This document shows positions 40,448-49,507 of a stretch of 64,000 nt of DNA, one piece after another. The position numbers and the translations under genes are program-made. The first letter of the stretch is position 1, and the number at the start of each line of letters is the position of its first letter. The notes beneath the pieces were generated by a model. That model was not told where the DNA came from. It saw nothing but the letters and a program-made list of their open reading frames with translations, and made no database searches. Origin of the DNA: Alkalihalobacillus sp. CinArs1 (lineage in GTDB: Bacteria > Bacillota > Bacilli > Bacillales > Guptibacillaceae); the NCBI RefSeq assembly GCF_947387515.1, contig NZ_CANDOB010000001.1, positions 1,488,001 to 1,552,000 of the forward strand. The letters run 5' to 3'.

Positions 40448-40951
40448 CTATTGAAGCAAGCGATTAAGACTAGAGATAAACGTATATGCCTCTTCGATCT
40501 CATCACTCGAGTAGTTTTGCTTTCGTTTGATCGTCTGAATCTTATCAATCACTTCTTCTTTCGTAAGTTTATCGAAAAACAACACTGTCGAAACAAGCTC
40601 TAGAAAACGTGAGCTTTCTCCATTCATTCTACAAATACATTCATTTAAAGATGGAAAGTCATGGTTATAATGGCTCAGGAATTCAGTTCCTTGATCCGTT
40701 ACGGAATACTTGTATTGATAATAGTTCCCTTTGCTTTCCTTCACTTCTCTGACGAGTCCAAGGTTGCATAGCTCTTCCACTCTGAGCGTCAATTCTTCGG
40801 AATAAGGTCCATAAAAGTGAAACTGATACTTCTCGTTAAATGGGAACTGTAGTTTTTTACAAATGTAGACGATTTTCTGAAGCTTTTTCCGTCCGATGAC
40901 TTCTCCCGCTTCTTTTAATACAGTGATGACTTTCGCATGATCTTCTAGCAA
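40448..40951 (-). CDS. ywgA: YwgA family protein
   Basis: 167-residue conserved Bacillus protein of unknown function. It starts with a helical segment and the KLQKIVYICKKL motif, then YQFHFYGPYSEEL, reminiscent of the Panacea-type antitoxin fold; that likeness is inference. It neighbours the HD protein ywfO. Confidence 0.8.
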   Translation of the reverse strand: MLEDHAKVITVLKEAGEVIGRKKLQKIVYICKKLQFPFNEKYQFHFYGPYSEELTLRVEELCNLGLVREVKESKGNYYQYKYSVTDQGTEFLSHYNHDFPSLNECICRMNGESSRFLELVSTVLFFDKLTKEEVIDKIQTIKRKQNYSSDEIEEAYTFISSLNRLLQ

Positions 40952-41018
40952 CCTGTACCCCTCCCCAATTTTCTTTTTACAGGTTGTCCAAAAAGCTTTC
41001 TTTATCTGATTTGGTTAG

Positions 41019-41037
41019 ACCTGCAGACCATGCAGGT
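41019..41037. terminator. Hairpin between ywgA and ywfO
   Basis: ACCTGCA pairs with TGCAGGT (loop of five). It is 16 bases past the ywfO stop, but its T run (ttcttttt) is on the plus strand side, so its action on ywfO is uncertain. Confidence 0.45.
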
Positions 41038-41052
41038 TTCTTTTTGAACAGG

Positions 41053-42336
41053 TTAATCTAATTGAAGCAATGACTTTATGCGACGAGTTACGTTCGTATC
41101 CCCCTTCAGGATTAAATCTGCGGGATAATAGAGCTTGTGATCTGTACGCTTCTTGCCTGAGATCGCTTCGACAACTTCGGATTCTCGAGAAAGTTCCCGA
41201 AGATCACCACCTGGCTTAAGGAGATGGATTGGAAGCCTTTCTTCTTCTTCTCCAGGTCGATAGAAATCATATGGAAGATCTGAGGAAGAGTCTACTTCAA
41301 GGTAATAGTCTGGATCGATGCCAGCTTCTTTAAATGAATCGTATAGCTCTCTCCAATCGTTCATCTTCTCCATCGGATTGAATTCAACATACTTGAATAG
41401 CCTTCGATTCATAAATCGCTCGCAAAGATCGCTAAGAATCTCGTCCTCTTCCTCTTGCCACATTTGGAAATAAAACATCGCAACAGATTCATCAAGCTTA
41501 AGAAAATCTTCAAGACTGATATTCTCATTAAACAGTGAGTAGAAATGGATCGGTTCGTACTTAAAGGAGTAACCTTCGAGATAAAGTTTCTTTGCACGAT
41601 GTAAGATCTTGCTTAAAATAACTTCCGCACTTCTTGTCACGGGGTGAAAATAAATTTGCCAATACATCTGATAACGACTCATGATGTAGTCCTCTACCGC
41701 ATGCATCCCACTCTGTTTGATGACGATCTGATCATCACCAGGTCTCATGACGCGCAAGATACGCTCGATATCAAACTGACCATAGCTAACGCCTGTGAAG
41801 TAAGCATCACGCAATAAGTAATCCATTCGATCCGCATCGATCTGGCTTGAAATAAGGGAAACAACTAGTTTGTTGTCATGCGTTTTTGCAATCACGTCTG
41901 CAACTTCTTCAGGAAAACGATCGCTCACTTTCCGAAGGATGCGATTGATTTCCGTATCACCCAATATGACCATGCGGGTAAAGTCTTCGTGATCGAGTCC
42001 AAATACCTTTTCGAACGAATGAGAAAACGGGCCATGTCCAACATCGTGAAGAAGCGCAGCACACATACTTAACAATCGATTTTCTTCGTTCCAACCGTCA
42101 TATTGAGAGAAGATTTCGTTAATCCTCCTGACGATTTCATAAACACCGAGTGAATGACTGAAGCGACTATGTTCAGCTCCGTGAAACGTTAAATAGGTCG
42201 TCCCTAACTGTCTAACTCTGCGAAGACGTTGAAACTCCTTCGTTCCAATCAGCTCCCAGATTAAACGGTAGCGAACATGTATGTAGCGATGAACTGGATC
42301 TTTAAAAACTTTTTCTTCGTTTAATCGTTCGAGCAC
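41053..42336 (-). CDS. ywfO: HD-domain nucleotide phosphohydrolase (YwfO-like)
   Basis: 427-residue HD-superfamily protein related to dNTP triphosphohydrolases of the EF1143 and SAMHD1 type. The metal site is seen as EHSRFSHSLG (56-64), LLHDVGHGPFSHSFE (His97-Asp98) and SSQIDADRMDYL. It would hydrolyse dNTPs or related nucleotides. It sits near ywgA, as in B. subtilis. Confidence 0.88.
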   Translation of the reverse strand: MLERLNEEKVFKDPVHRYIHVRYRLIWELIGTKEFQRLRRVRQLGTTYLTFHGAEHSRFSHSLGVYEIVRRINEIFSQYDGWNEENRLLSMCAALLHDVGHGPFSHSFEKVFGLDHEDFTRMVILGDTEINRILRKVSDRFPEEVADVIAKTHDNKLVVSLISSQIDADRMDYLLRDAYFTGVSYGQFDIERILRVMRPGDDQIVIKQSGMHAVEDYIMSRYQMYWQIYFHPVTRSAEVILSKILHRAKKLYLEGYSFKYEPIHFYSLFNENISLEDFLKLDESVAMFYFQMWQEEEDEILSDLCERFMNRRLFKYVEFNPMEKMNDWRELYDSFKEAGIDPDYYLEVDSSSDLPYDFYRPGEEEERLPIHLLKPGGDLRELSRESEVVEAISGKKRTDHKLYYPADLILKGDTNVTRRIKSLLQLD

Positions 42337-42396
42337 AGCGTTGGACTCCTTCCGTCAAATTCATCCCCTTATTATATCTCAAATCATACCAAAAAG

Positions 42397-42442
42397 AAAC
42401 CTTCCACTACCCGTCAAAAAGACAGGTAATAGAAGGTTTTTG
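42397..42442 (-). terminator. Terminator of the gltT-like gene
   Basis: AACCTTC, TACC and GTC on one side pair with GAC, GGTA and GAAGGTT on the other with small bulges; the minus strand tail is TTTCTTTTT. Confidence 0.7.
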
Positions 42443-42475
42443 TAAGGAGTATCTTCATCTGTTTACTGTTGTCGG

Positions 42476-43723
42476 TTATCCTTCAATCTCAGCAGCAGAC
42501 GTTGTATTCCCATTCCTTTTTTCTTCTGATTTTGTTACATAGAGAGCACAAGCCGCATCACCGGTAATATTAACCGCTGTACGCGTCATATCGAGCAATC
42601 GATCGACGGCAAGGATCAAGCCGATCGGCTCAACCGGGAGACCAACTTGGTTTAGGACCATCGCAAGCATGATAAGTCCTACACCAGGAACACCGGCTGT
42701 CCCAATACTTGCGAGAGTAGCAGTGACAACGACGATGATGAGCTGTGTGAAGGTTAGCTCAACACCCGTGATCTGCGCGATAAAAACAGTCGCAACACCC
42801 TGCATGATTGCAGTTCCATCCATATTGATGGTTGCCCCTAGGGGCTGAACAAAACTACTGATTTGTTTTGGAATCTTCAAGTTTTCCTGAGCAGTTTTCA
42901 TAGAAACAGGAAGTGTACCACTACTAGATGAGGTACTGAATGCAACTGCCATTGCTGGTGAAAAAGCTTTATAGAATTTAAGCGGATTCTCTTTACCCAG
43001 CAAGTAAATCGCACTACTGTATGTGACGAGTGCATGTATAAACAGTCCAGCCAGTACGACGATAAAGTACATACCCATGGATTGAAGTGCTTCTTTACCT
43101 TGACCACCGACAGCAGAGGCGATCAAAGCGAACGCTCCATATGGAGCAGTTTCCATAATGATTTTAACAAGATACATCATCACATCGTTACCTTGTTCCA
43201 TAAGGTCTCGCAATGCTTTGGTTTTGTCACCGAGTACCGCAAGCGCAAAACCGATGAAGATCGCGAAGGCTATGATTTGAAGCATGTTCCCTTCTGTCAA
43301 CGCCTGAACAGGGTTCGTCGGGATGATATTAAGAATCGTATCCATTACAGGAGGTGCTTCTTCTGCTTTAAAATCACTTTGACCAGTGAATGAACCTTCC
43401 ACACCAGGCTTGATTAAATAAGCAAGTGCCATAGCGATCGAAATAGCGATCGTCGTCGTGATTAGGAAAAACCCTACTGTCTTTCCTCCCATACGACCAA
43501 GTTTCTTAGGATCACTGATTCCTGCTGTACCTACTACGATCGAGAAGAACACGATCGGCACAACTAGCATCTTAATTAAGTTTAAAAAGATCTGTCCTAC
43601 AGGACCAAGAAAATACTTATCTACGGGTCCAAACGCATCTGGTGCAAACAAGTTAAAGATGACACCAACTAAAATACCCAATACTAAACCGGCGATAATC
43701 TTAACCGTTAGCTTCATGGACAT
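42476..43723 (-). CDS. gltT: Sodium or proton/dicarboxylate (glutamate) symporter
   Basis: 415-residue DAACS-family carrier for glutamate and aspartate. The re-entrant loop motif SSSSGTLP, the NMDGTAIMQG motif and the LDMTRTAVNITGD substrate-binding segment are present, with about eight membrane helices. A strong promoter lies 130 bases upstream. Gene symbol by family resemblance only. Confidence 0.88.
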   Translation of the reverse strand: MSMKLTVKIIAGLVLGILVGVIFNLFAPDAFGPVDKYFLGPVGQIFLNLIKMLVVPIVFFSIVVGTAGISDPKKLGRMGGKTVGFFLITTTIAISIAMALAYLIKPGVEGSFTGQSDFKAEEAPPVMDTILNIIPTNPVQALTEGNMLQIIAFAIFIGFALAVLGDKTKALRDLMEQGNDVMMYLVKIIMETAPYGAFALIASAVGGQGKEALQSMGMYFIVVLAGLFIHALVTYSSAIYLLGKENPLKFYKAFSPAMAVAFSTSSSSGTLPVSMKTAQENLKIPKQISSFVQPLGATINMDGTAIMQGVATVFIAQITGVELTFTQLIIVVVTATLASIGTAGVPGVGLIMLAMVLNQVGLPVEPIGLILAVDRLLDMTRTAVNITGDAACALYVTKSEEKRNGNTTSAAEIEG

Positions 43724-43854
43724 TACCCCTTTCGTGAATGGTTTATATGCAAGTCATTCGTTTGCTGTCTTGTTTTTATGAAAGCACTTCCACATTGTGA
43801 TATTGTTCGCTTTGCTTGCTCTCTTTCTCGCTAACTAGTAAACACACAAACATT

Positions 43855-43882
43855 ATTATAGCATTTTCACTAATTCTCGCAA
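43855..43882 (-). promoter_or_regulatory. Promoter of the gltT-like gene
   Basis: Minus strand TTGCGA (43877-43882), 16-base spacer, TATAAT (43855-43860) with a TGC extension. It gives a leader of about 125 bases. Confidence 0.65.
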
Positions 43883-43960
43883 AATTATATTTACTTAGTT
43901 AGTTTACAATTCCCCTGTTAAATAAAGGTTTTATAGCTAAAAAACCTTTAAAACTAAGAA

Positions 43961-43990
43961 GAAAGTACGAGATAAATTTCCCGTACTTTC
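43961..43990 (-). terminator. Terminator of the zinc-ribbon gene
   Basis: GAAAGTACG pairs with CGTACTTTC (9 bp). A second hairpin (TAAAGGTTTT with AAAACCTTTA, 43923-43950) follows. One or both probably end the zinc-ribbon transcript. Confidence 0.6.
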
Positions 43991-44011
43991 CAATGTTGAG
44001 GTGCTATGCTT

Positions 44012-44149
44012 TTATGCCGCATTAAAGGTATTATTACCACAACTTGGACAAGGTGGTAACTGATCACTCTCTTTCTCGATCGTCATTTCTTGACCACAGT
44101 TCGTACATTTATATGTACCTTCACCGGGTCTATCGGTCGCACGTGGCAT
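44012..44149 (-). CDS. Small zinc-ribbon protein
   Basis: 45-residue protein with two CxxC knuckles (KCTNCG and PCPSCG), a rubredoxin-like zinc ribbon. GGGAGGTGAAGGG precedes the ATG and the gene has its own terminator. It is too short for usual length cut-offs. Function unknown. Confidence 0.8.
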   Translation of the reverse strand: MPRATDRPGEGTYKCTNCGQEMTIEKESDQLPPCPSCGNNTFNAA

Positions 44150-44317
44150 CCCTTCACCTCCCATATTTATCTAGTATGTATATTCCACAAGTTTTACTAT
44201 GTTAAAACATCATAATATGTCATCTCCCGGGAAATATTGTCGCAATCTGTATTCTGAATGCTGGTATTTCTCGTGCTATAATAGCTAAAGATGATTTGTA
44301 ACAGAAAGGAAATAGCT

Positions 44318-45151
44318 ATGGCGAATGACTCAGTACTATATCAGCCAGAATGGCGAATAATAGATCAATCTACTCTTGGACCGTCTTTCGATGCACTTCA
44401 ATCGTTTGCAATGGATGATACGCTCTGCAACTCAACAGGTAGCGGGGATTCTTCACCAGTTATGCGATCCTGGGTACACCATGACACGGTTGTCCTTGGC
44501 ATACAAGACACACGACTTCCTTACATCGAACGTGGAATCGCGTACTTAAAACAACAAGGATACAAGGTCATTGTTAGAAATTCAGGCGGACTTGCAGTTG
44601 TACTAGATAGTGGTGTTTTGAACCTGTCGCTTGTTTTTGCAGAAAAAGAGCAGCAGGTTGGAATCGACAAAGGATATGAATCGATGGTCGATTTTGTACA
44701 GGAAATCCTTTCACCATATGGGGTTAATGTTGAAGATCGTGAGATTGTAGGCTCTTATTGCCCGGGCCGCTACGATTTGAGTATAGGCGGGCAGAAGTTT
44801 GCAGGAATTTCCCAAAGACGCCTTCGAGGAGGCGTTGCGGTTCAAGTTTATCTCTGTGTAGATGGAAGTGGTTCAGAGCGGGCAGCTTTAATTAAGGAAT
44901 TTTACGAACGCTCCCTCGGTGGCGAAGAAACGAAGTTCACGTATCCACGTATCGTTCCGGAGACGATGGCATCGTTGAGTGAATTGACGGGAGAAAGTTT
45001 GGCGGTAAGTGACCTGATGATGGGAACGCTTAAAACGCTGAATAAATACGCAGGGACTTTGACGACTCAACACCTTTCGATTCCAGAGTTATCCCTTTAC
45101 GATTACAACTACCAGCGTGTGTTTACAAGAAATGAGAAAGCACTTTACTAA
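44318..45151 (+). CDS. lipL: Octanoyl-[GcvH]:protein N-octanoyltransferase
   Basis: Amidotransferase of Bacillus lipoate synthesis: moves octanoyl from GcvH to the E2 subunits of 2-oxo acid dehydrogenases. The 277-residue protein has the RRNSGG-like [14 protein letters not shown], the catalytic Cys148 ([11 protein letters not shown]) and Lys160 (GGQKFAG), which fit LipL (B. subtilis YwfL) rather than a lipoate ligase. AAAGGAAA points to the ATG at 44318. Confidence 0.9.
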   Translation: MANDSVLYQPEWRIIDQSTLGPSFDALQSFAMDDTLCNSTGSGDSSPVMRSWVHHDTVVLGIQDTRLPYIERGIAYLKQQGYKVIVRNSGGLAVVLDSGVLNLSLVFAEKEQQVGIDKGYESMVDFVQEILSPYGVNVEDREIVGSYCPGRYDLSIGGQKFAGISQRRLRGGVAVQVYLCVDGSGSERAALIKEFYERSLGGEETKFTYPRIVPETMASLSELTGESLAVSDLMMGTLKTLNKYAGTLTTQHLSIPELSLYDYNYQRVFTRNEKALY

Positions 45152-45160
45152 TATTAGAGA

Positions 45161-45192
45161 AAAAGCATCCGAACTTCGTTTCGGGTGCTTTT
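45161..45192 (+). terminator. Terminator of lipL
   Basis: AAAAGCA-CCGAA pairs with TTCGG-TGCTTTT around a five-base loop; the T tail is short. Confidence 0.75.
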
Positions 45193-45213
45193 AATATGAC
45201 GTGAGATTAGTGG

Positions 45214-45330
45214 TATATCCGCGAATTTCTAAATATATCCGCGATTATGGAGATTTATCCGCGATTTTTTAATTATATCCGCTAAATCTAACCCTATATC
45301 CGCGAAAACGTGAATATATCCGCGAAACTA
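45214..45330. repeat. Intergenic array with a 20-bp period, tatatccgcg type
   Basis: Six copies of tatatccgcg (one tttatccgcg, one tatatccgct) start at 45214, 45234, 45254, 45274, 45295 and 45315, so spacing is 20, 20, 20, 21 and 20 bases. The second halves vary and are AT-rich. It lies between the lipL and pta terminators, in 155 otherwise empty bases. Confidence 0.85.
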
Positions 45331-45347
45331 CCGTTTCATGCCAAAAA

Positions 45348-45376
45348 AAGACTGCCGATCGAGTGTCGACAGTCTT
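45348..45376 (-). terminator. Terminator of pta
   Basis: AAGACTG pairs with CAGTCTT, with an inner CGA and TCG pair, and seven A on the left give a T run on the minus strand. It lies 10 bases past the pta stop. Confidence 0.8.
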
Positions 45377-45385
45377 CAACGAACC

Positions 45386-46360
45386 TTATAACGTTTGCAT
45401 TGCTGTGATCAAAGCAAGCTTGTATACATCTTCTTCACTACAGCCGCGAGAAAGGTCATTTACAGGCTTGTTAAGACCTTGTAGAACTGGACCTACTGCT
45501 TCGAATCCGCCAAGGCGTTGAACCATTTTGTATCCGATGTTTCCTGCTTCGAGGCCTGGAAATACAAACACATTCGCTTGCCCTTCAAGCGGGGATTCAG
45601 GTGCTTTTTTCTTTGCTACTTCAGGGACGAATGCAGCGTCGAATTGGAATTCACCGTCGATAACAAGCTCAGGTGCTTTTTCTTTCGCAATCTTTGTAGC
45701 TTCCATGACTTTTTCTGTTTCAGGGGAAACAGCAGAACCTTTTGTTGAGAAGCTAAGCATCGCAACTTTTGGATCGATACCAAACATTTTCGCAGTTTCA
45801 GCACTAGAAACAGCGATTTCAGCAAGGTCGTTGCTATCAGGAGCAATGTTGATCGCACAGTCTGCGAACACATACTTCTGATCGTCCTTCACCATTACAA
45901 AAGCGCCTGACGTCTTCTTGATTCCTTCTTTTGTCTTGATGATTTGAAGTGCAGGGCGGACCGTGTCACCAGTCGAGTGTGCAGCTCCACTTACAAGGCC
46001 ATCCGCTTTTCCTGTATGAACAAGCATCGTACCAAAGTAGTTCACATCGAGAAGAATCTCTTGTGCTTGTTCTGCTGTTGCTTTTCCTTTACGGCGTTCT
46101 ACGAACGATTCAACAAGTGCATCCATGTCTGAATAGTTTGCAGGATCAATAATTTGTAGATCTTCATGAAGAGCAACGTTTAAAGATGACGCTTTGTCCT
46201 TTACTGCTGCTTCTCCACCAACAACGATTGGTTTTAGGATGCCGTCTTGAGCGAGACGATTTGCCGCAACAAGAACTCTTTCATCTGTTCCTTCTGGAAA
46301 CACGATCGTCGGTTGGCCGTTTCTTACCGTATCTTTCATGCTTGTAAAAAGATCACTCAT
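45386..46360 (-). CDS. pta: Phosphate acetyltransferase
   Basis: Interconverts acetyl-CoA and acetyl phosphate in overflow metabolism. The 324-residue protein has the family features AHSTGDTVRPALQI and SFSTKGSA and ends near the length of B. subtilis Pta (323). It neighbours lipL and hemQ as in B. subtilis (ywfL-pta-ywfI). GAGGTGA precedes the ATG at 46360. No clear cre site was seen upstream. Confidence 0.95.
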   Translation of the reverse strand: MSDLFTSMKDTVRNGQPTIVFPEGTDERVLVAANRLAQDGILKPIVVGGEAAVKDKASSLNVALHEDLQIIDPANYSDMDALVESFVERRKGKATAEQAQEILLDVNYFGTMLVHTGKADGLVSGAAHSTGDTVRPALQIIKTKEGIKKTSGAFVMVKDDQKYVFADCAINIAPDSNDLAEIAVSSAETAKMFGIDPKVAMLSFSTKGSAVSPETEKVMEATKIAKEKAPELVIDGEFQFDAAFVPEVAKKKAPESPLEGQANVFVFPGLEAGNIGYKMVQRLGGFEAVGPVLQGLNKPVNDLSRGCSEEDVYKLALITAMQTL

Positions 46361-46550
46361 TGTATTCACCTCATTAATTTGATTTCCAATCCCTACGATA
46401 CTCTTTTTTCCCTAAAAACAAAAATAAATCCGTAGTTGTAAACCCTTCCATTTAAAAGTTCTACTTTTCTGACTAATGTGCCGTTCCAAGAAACTCCTAC
46501 ATTGAGTAATATACTATAGAAATTGCTAGATATAGGAGGTGGCATAAAGA

Positions 46551-47642
46551 ATGAACTACCTACCTAATCGTTTAATGGTGAGCTTCATTCCCACTCTTTC
46601 TCGAAATAGGATTCTTGAAATTTTTGATATGCTCAACACTCCTATTATTGATGAAATTCAAGAATTCAACACATACACCATTTCAACTGAACCTCATTTA
46701 CTCAATATCATTGCTAAGCGCCTATCAAACTTCTATGGTGTAAAGCATGTAGACTATGATGGAATTATGGAAGCACAGCTTATTCCAAACGACCCTCTTT
46801 TTAAGTACCAGTGGGGAGCCTTGAAGATAAATTCAACTAGGGCGTGGAATGTGACGCGAGGTTCTACACTTGTTAAGATCGCCATTTTAGATACTGGTAT
46901 CAACACAAGACACCCGGACATTTATGGAAAAGTAATTTTAAGCAAAAACTTTACGCTTTCCCCTACATCTCAGGATTTAAACGGACATGGAACACATATT
47001 GCTGGTATCGCGGCTGCCATGACAAGAAATGATGTTGGTATCGCTGGTATCGGGATAAACCCTAAAATTATGAACGTAAAAGTATTGGATGATAATGGAC
47101 AAGGAAGCTTCAGTGACGTGGCTCGAGGAATCGTCTATGCTGTAAACAATGGTGCAAACGTAATTAATTTAAGTTGCGGAAGTGTTACGTCAAGTACCGT
47201 TATACAAAACGCCGTTCAGTATGCACAGGATAAGGGGGTTCTTTTAATAGCCTCAGCCGGAAACGCTGCTGCAAACCAACTTTTTTACCCTGCAGCATAT
47301 CCTCAGTGTATTAGTGTTGCTGCATTAGAACGAAACGATACGATCGCTCCTTTTTCTAATTTTGGTGCCCCATGGGTGGATCTCGCAGCACCTGGGGTTA
47401 GCATCCTATCTACTTTACCTACTCAAGAAAATAAAACTGGACAAACTGATTACGGATACCTTTCTGGTACATCTCAAGCAACAGCATTTGTAAGTGGCCT
47501 CGCTGCTCTTATGCTCTCTCTTAACCCAAATCCCAACATTGTGAGAAATAAGTTGAAAGCAACGACTGTCAACATCGATGGTACTGGAACGCTTTATCAA
47601 AACGGTAGGATCAACGCGTATATTGCCCTATTACATGTTTAG
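46551..47642 (+). CDS. Subtilisin-like serine protease (S8) without signal peptide
   Basis: 363-residue subtilase. The catalytic triad is intact: Asp114 (AILDTGI), His146 (LNGHGTHIAG), Ser308 (SGTSQATAF), with the oxyanion Asn238 (SAGN). Residues 1-85 look like a propeptide (I9-like). No signal peptide or membrane segment precedes it, and AGGAGGTGG 8 bases before the ATG argues that none is missed. The gene interrupts the pta-hemQ order of B. subtilis and looks AT-richer, so it may be acquired. Its function and place of action are unknown. Confidence 0.88.
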   Translation: MNYLPNRLMVSFIPTLSRNRILEIFDMLNTPIIDEIQEFNTYTISTEPHLLNIIAKRLSNFYGVKHVDYDGIMEAQLIPNDPLFKYQWGALKINSTRAWNVTRGSTLVKIAILDTGINTRHPDIYGKVILSKNFTLSPTSQDLNGHGTHIAGIAAAMTRNDVGIAGIGINPKIMNVKVLDDNGQGSFSDVARGIVYAVNNGANVINLSCGSVTSSTVIQNAVQYAQDKGVLLIASAGNAAANQLFYPAAYPQCISVAALERNDTIAPFSNFGAPWVDLAAPGVSILSTLPTQENKTGQTDYGYLSGTSQATAFVSGLAALMLSLNPNPNIVRNKLKATTVNIDGTGTLYQNGRINAYIALLHV

Positions 47643-47899
47643 GAATAGAATGTGCACATATCTTACGCCCACAAAAAGCGCCAACTCTTCTATAAAAGAG
47701 ATAAATAAAATGGTAAAGTCAGCATATCAAATTCTCTTTGGAGACTGGTTTGCTGTCTTTTTTCCTTTTTCATCAAAAGCTGGAACATTCTTTAGGACAG
47801 ATAGATCGTTCCACGCCTCAATCGCTTTCAAACAAGCAGAACTATTGGTATAGTAGAGGGTGGAGATTGATTGGATAATTATTAAGGAGTGGATCATAT

Positions 47900-48646
47900 A
47901 TGAACCAAGCAGCAGTAACTCTTGACGGCTGGTATTGCCTGCATGATTTCCGTTTGATGGATTGGACTGCATGGAAGCAGCTATCTAGCGAAGAACGTGA
48001 CAACGCAATGAATGAATTCTATTCTTTCCTTGAAAAATGGGAAGCTACAGCGAATTACAAAGAAGGAAGTCATGCGCTTTATTCCATCGTGGGACAAAAA
48101 GCAGACTTTATGTTGATGCTCCTTCGCCCAACAATGGAAGAACTAAATGAAATCGAAAATGCGTTCAATAAAACAACACTCGCTGAATATACAATCCCTG
48201 CTTATTCTTATGTATCTGTTGTAGAGCTCAGTAACTACATGGCAGGCAAAGACAGTGACCCTGAGAATGACCCTCGTATCCAAGCACGTTTGAAGCCAGA
48301 GCTATCTGAAGCACCTTATGTTTGCTTCTACCCTATGAATAAAAAGCGTGAGGGTAACGATAACTGGTACATGCTATCAATGGAAGAGCGCCGTGAAATG
48401 ATGCGCAGTCATGGACTCATCGGTCGAAGCTATGCTGGTAAGGTTAAGCAAATCATCACAGGTTCAGTCGGTTTTGATGACTGGGAGTGGGGCGTTACCC
48501 TATTCGCTGATGATGTTCTTCAGTTTAAAAAGCTTGTGTATGAAATGAGATTCGACGAAGTGAGCGCACGTTTCGGCGAATTCGGGAGCTTCTTTGTTGG
48601 AACTCATTTGCCGAAAGAACGCCTGCCTCAATTCTTATACGTTTAA
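47900..48646 (+). CDS. hemQ: Coproheme decarboxylase
   Basis: Last step of the coproporphyrin-dependent haem pathway of Gram-positive bacteria: removes two carboxyls from coproheme with peroxide. The 248-residue protein is of the chlorite dismutase-like fold and has the reactive tyrosine (Tyr144, CFYPMNKKR) and the haem-ligand histidine (His171, [14 protein letters not shown]). AAGGAG precedes the ATG. Equivalent to ywfI of B. subtilis. Confidence 0.94.
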   Translation: MNQAAVTLDGWYCLHDFRLMDWTAWKQLSSEERDNAMNEFYSFLEKWEATANYKEGSHALYSIVGQKADFMLMLLRPTMEELNEIENAFNKTTLAEYTIPAYSYVSVVELSNYMAGKDSDPENDPRIQARLKPELSEAPYVCFYPMNKKREGNDNWYMLSMEERREMMRSHGLIGRSYAGKVKQIITGSVGFDDWEWGVTLFADDVLQFKKLVYEMRFDEVSARFGEFGSFFVGTHLPKERLPQFLYV

Positions 48647-48654
48647 CTAATATG

Positions 48655-48684
48655 AGCCAACGAAAACAGCTGTTTTCGTTGGCT
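48655..48684 (+). terminator. Terminator of hemQ
   Basis: Perfect 30-base palindrome (15-base arm AGCCAACGAAAACAG and its complement) followed by T residues. Confidence 0.88.
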
Positions 48685-48745
48685 TTTTTATGTGCAATTC
48701 CCGTTTATAAAAAGGCATATCATCCATTATCGAACATACAATGAG

Positions 48746-48963
48746 TTACGAAGGGTCATGGCATTTTCCTTTATCTTGAAGCAGCGAAATGGATGGGCGG
48801 TTTGCTCGAATCGTCCCATGCCACTCGGCAAGTCATGCACTGTGGTTCTTTAAGCCTTCAGGAACTTGCCCTATTGTACGATCAACTGATTTCAGGAAGG
48901 TTTAAAGCTCACTGCTTTTATCAACCTACCGAAAGTGAGTGCTCAGAAGTTTACTATGGCTAG
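48746..48963 (+). pseudogene. Decayed cwlJ (spore cortex hydrolase) fragment
   Basis: Conceptual translation gives pieces of the CwlJ C-terminal half in shifting frames: EAAKWMGGLLESS, then SASHALWFFKPSGTCP in another frame, then LLYDQLISGRFKAHCFYQPT back in the first frame, ending in TAG at 48961. B. subtilis CwlJ ends with the similar GDCPAQWYNQPF and RFKSHCFYQPTAETC. The first half has no room here (hemQ terminator at 48684). It sits directly upstream of gerQ, where cwlJ lies in the Bacillus cereus group, so it looks like a decayed cwlJ-gerQ pair. Confidence 0.65.
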
Positions 48964-48986
48964 GAGAACGCTTAAGGAGGGTTACG

Positions 48987-49472
48987 ATGAAAAATAAGCT
49001 CTGGAACAACGGTGGCGGCGGCTATGGACAGATGCCGCAGCAAGGACAAAATGGAATGGGGCAGATGGGGCAAATGGGACAGATGGGGCAACAAGGCCAG
49101 GGGCAGATGGGGCAGCAATCTTTTCCATCAGGATACCCGACGCAGGGCCAAGGGCAAGTACAGGGCGCAATGCAAGGGCAAGGATTTCCAGCTCAATTGG
49201 CAGTCGAGCAATCGTATATAGAAAACATTCTCAGGTTAAACCTTGGAAAAGTCGCGACGATCTACATGACGTTTGAGAACAACGAAAAATGGAATGCGAA
49301 AGTATTTAAAGGGATCGTGGAGGCAGCTGGGAGAGATCATATTATTATTTCTGATCCTCAGACTGGAAAACGCTATATCCTGTTGATGGTTTATCTTGAC
49401 TATATTACGTTTGATGAAGAACTTGAATATAACTACCCTGTTCAACAAATGACCTCATATTCTCCAAGATAA
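48987..49472 (+). CDS. gerQ: Spore coat protein GerQ
   Basis: Coat protein needed for the cortex lytic enzyme CwlJ to be placed in the spore; cross-linked by transglutaminase Tgl in B. subtilis. The 161-residue protein has a Gly/Gln/Met-rich N-terminal part (many GQMGQ units, residues 7-70) and a conserved C-terminal domain (from about 75: VEQSYIENILRLNLGKVATIYMTF). AAGGAGGG points to the ATG at 48987; the frame extends upstream into the cwlJ fragment. Confidence 0.92.
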   Translation: MKNKLWNNGGGGYGQMPQQGQNGMGQMGQMGQMGQQGQGQMGQQSFPSGYPTQGQGQVQGAMQGQGFPAQLAVEQSYIENILRLNLGKVATIYMTFENNEKWNAKVFKGIVEAAGRDHIIISDPQTGKRYILLMVYLDYITFDEELEYNYPVQQMTSYSPR

Positions 49473-49475
49473 ATC

Positions 49476-49507
49476 AAAAAACGGCCTGAATGCTCAGGCC
49501 GTTTTTT
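49476..49507. terminator. Bidirectional terminator, gerQ / ywdK
   Basis: AAAAAACGGCCTGA pairs with TCAGGCCGTTTTTT (14 bp, loop of four). Confidence 0.9.
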
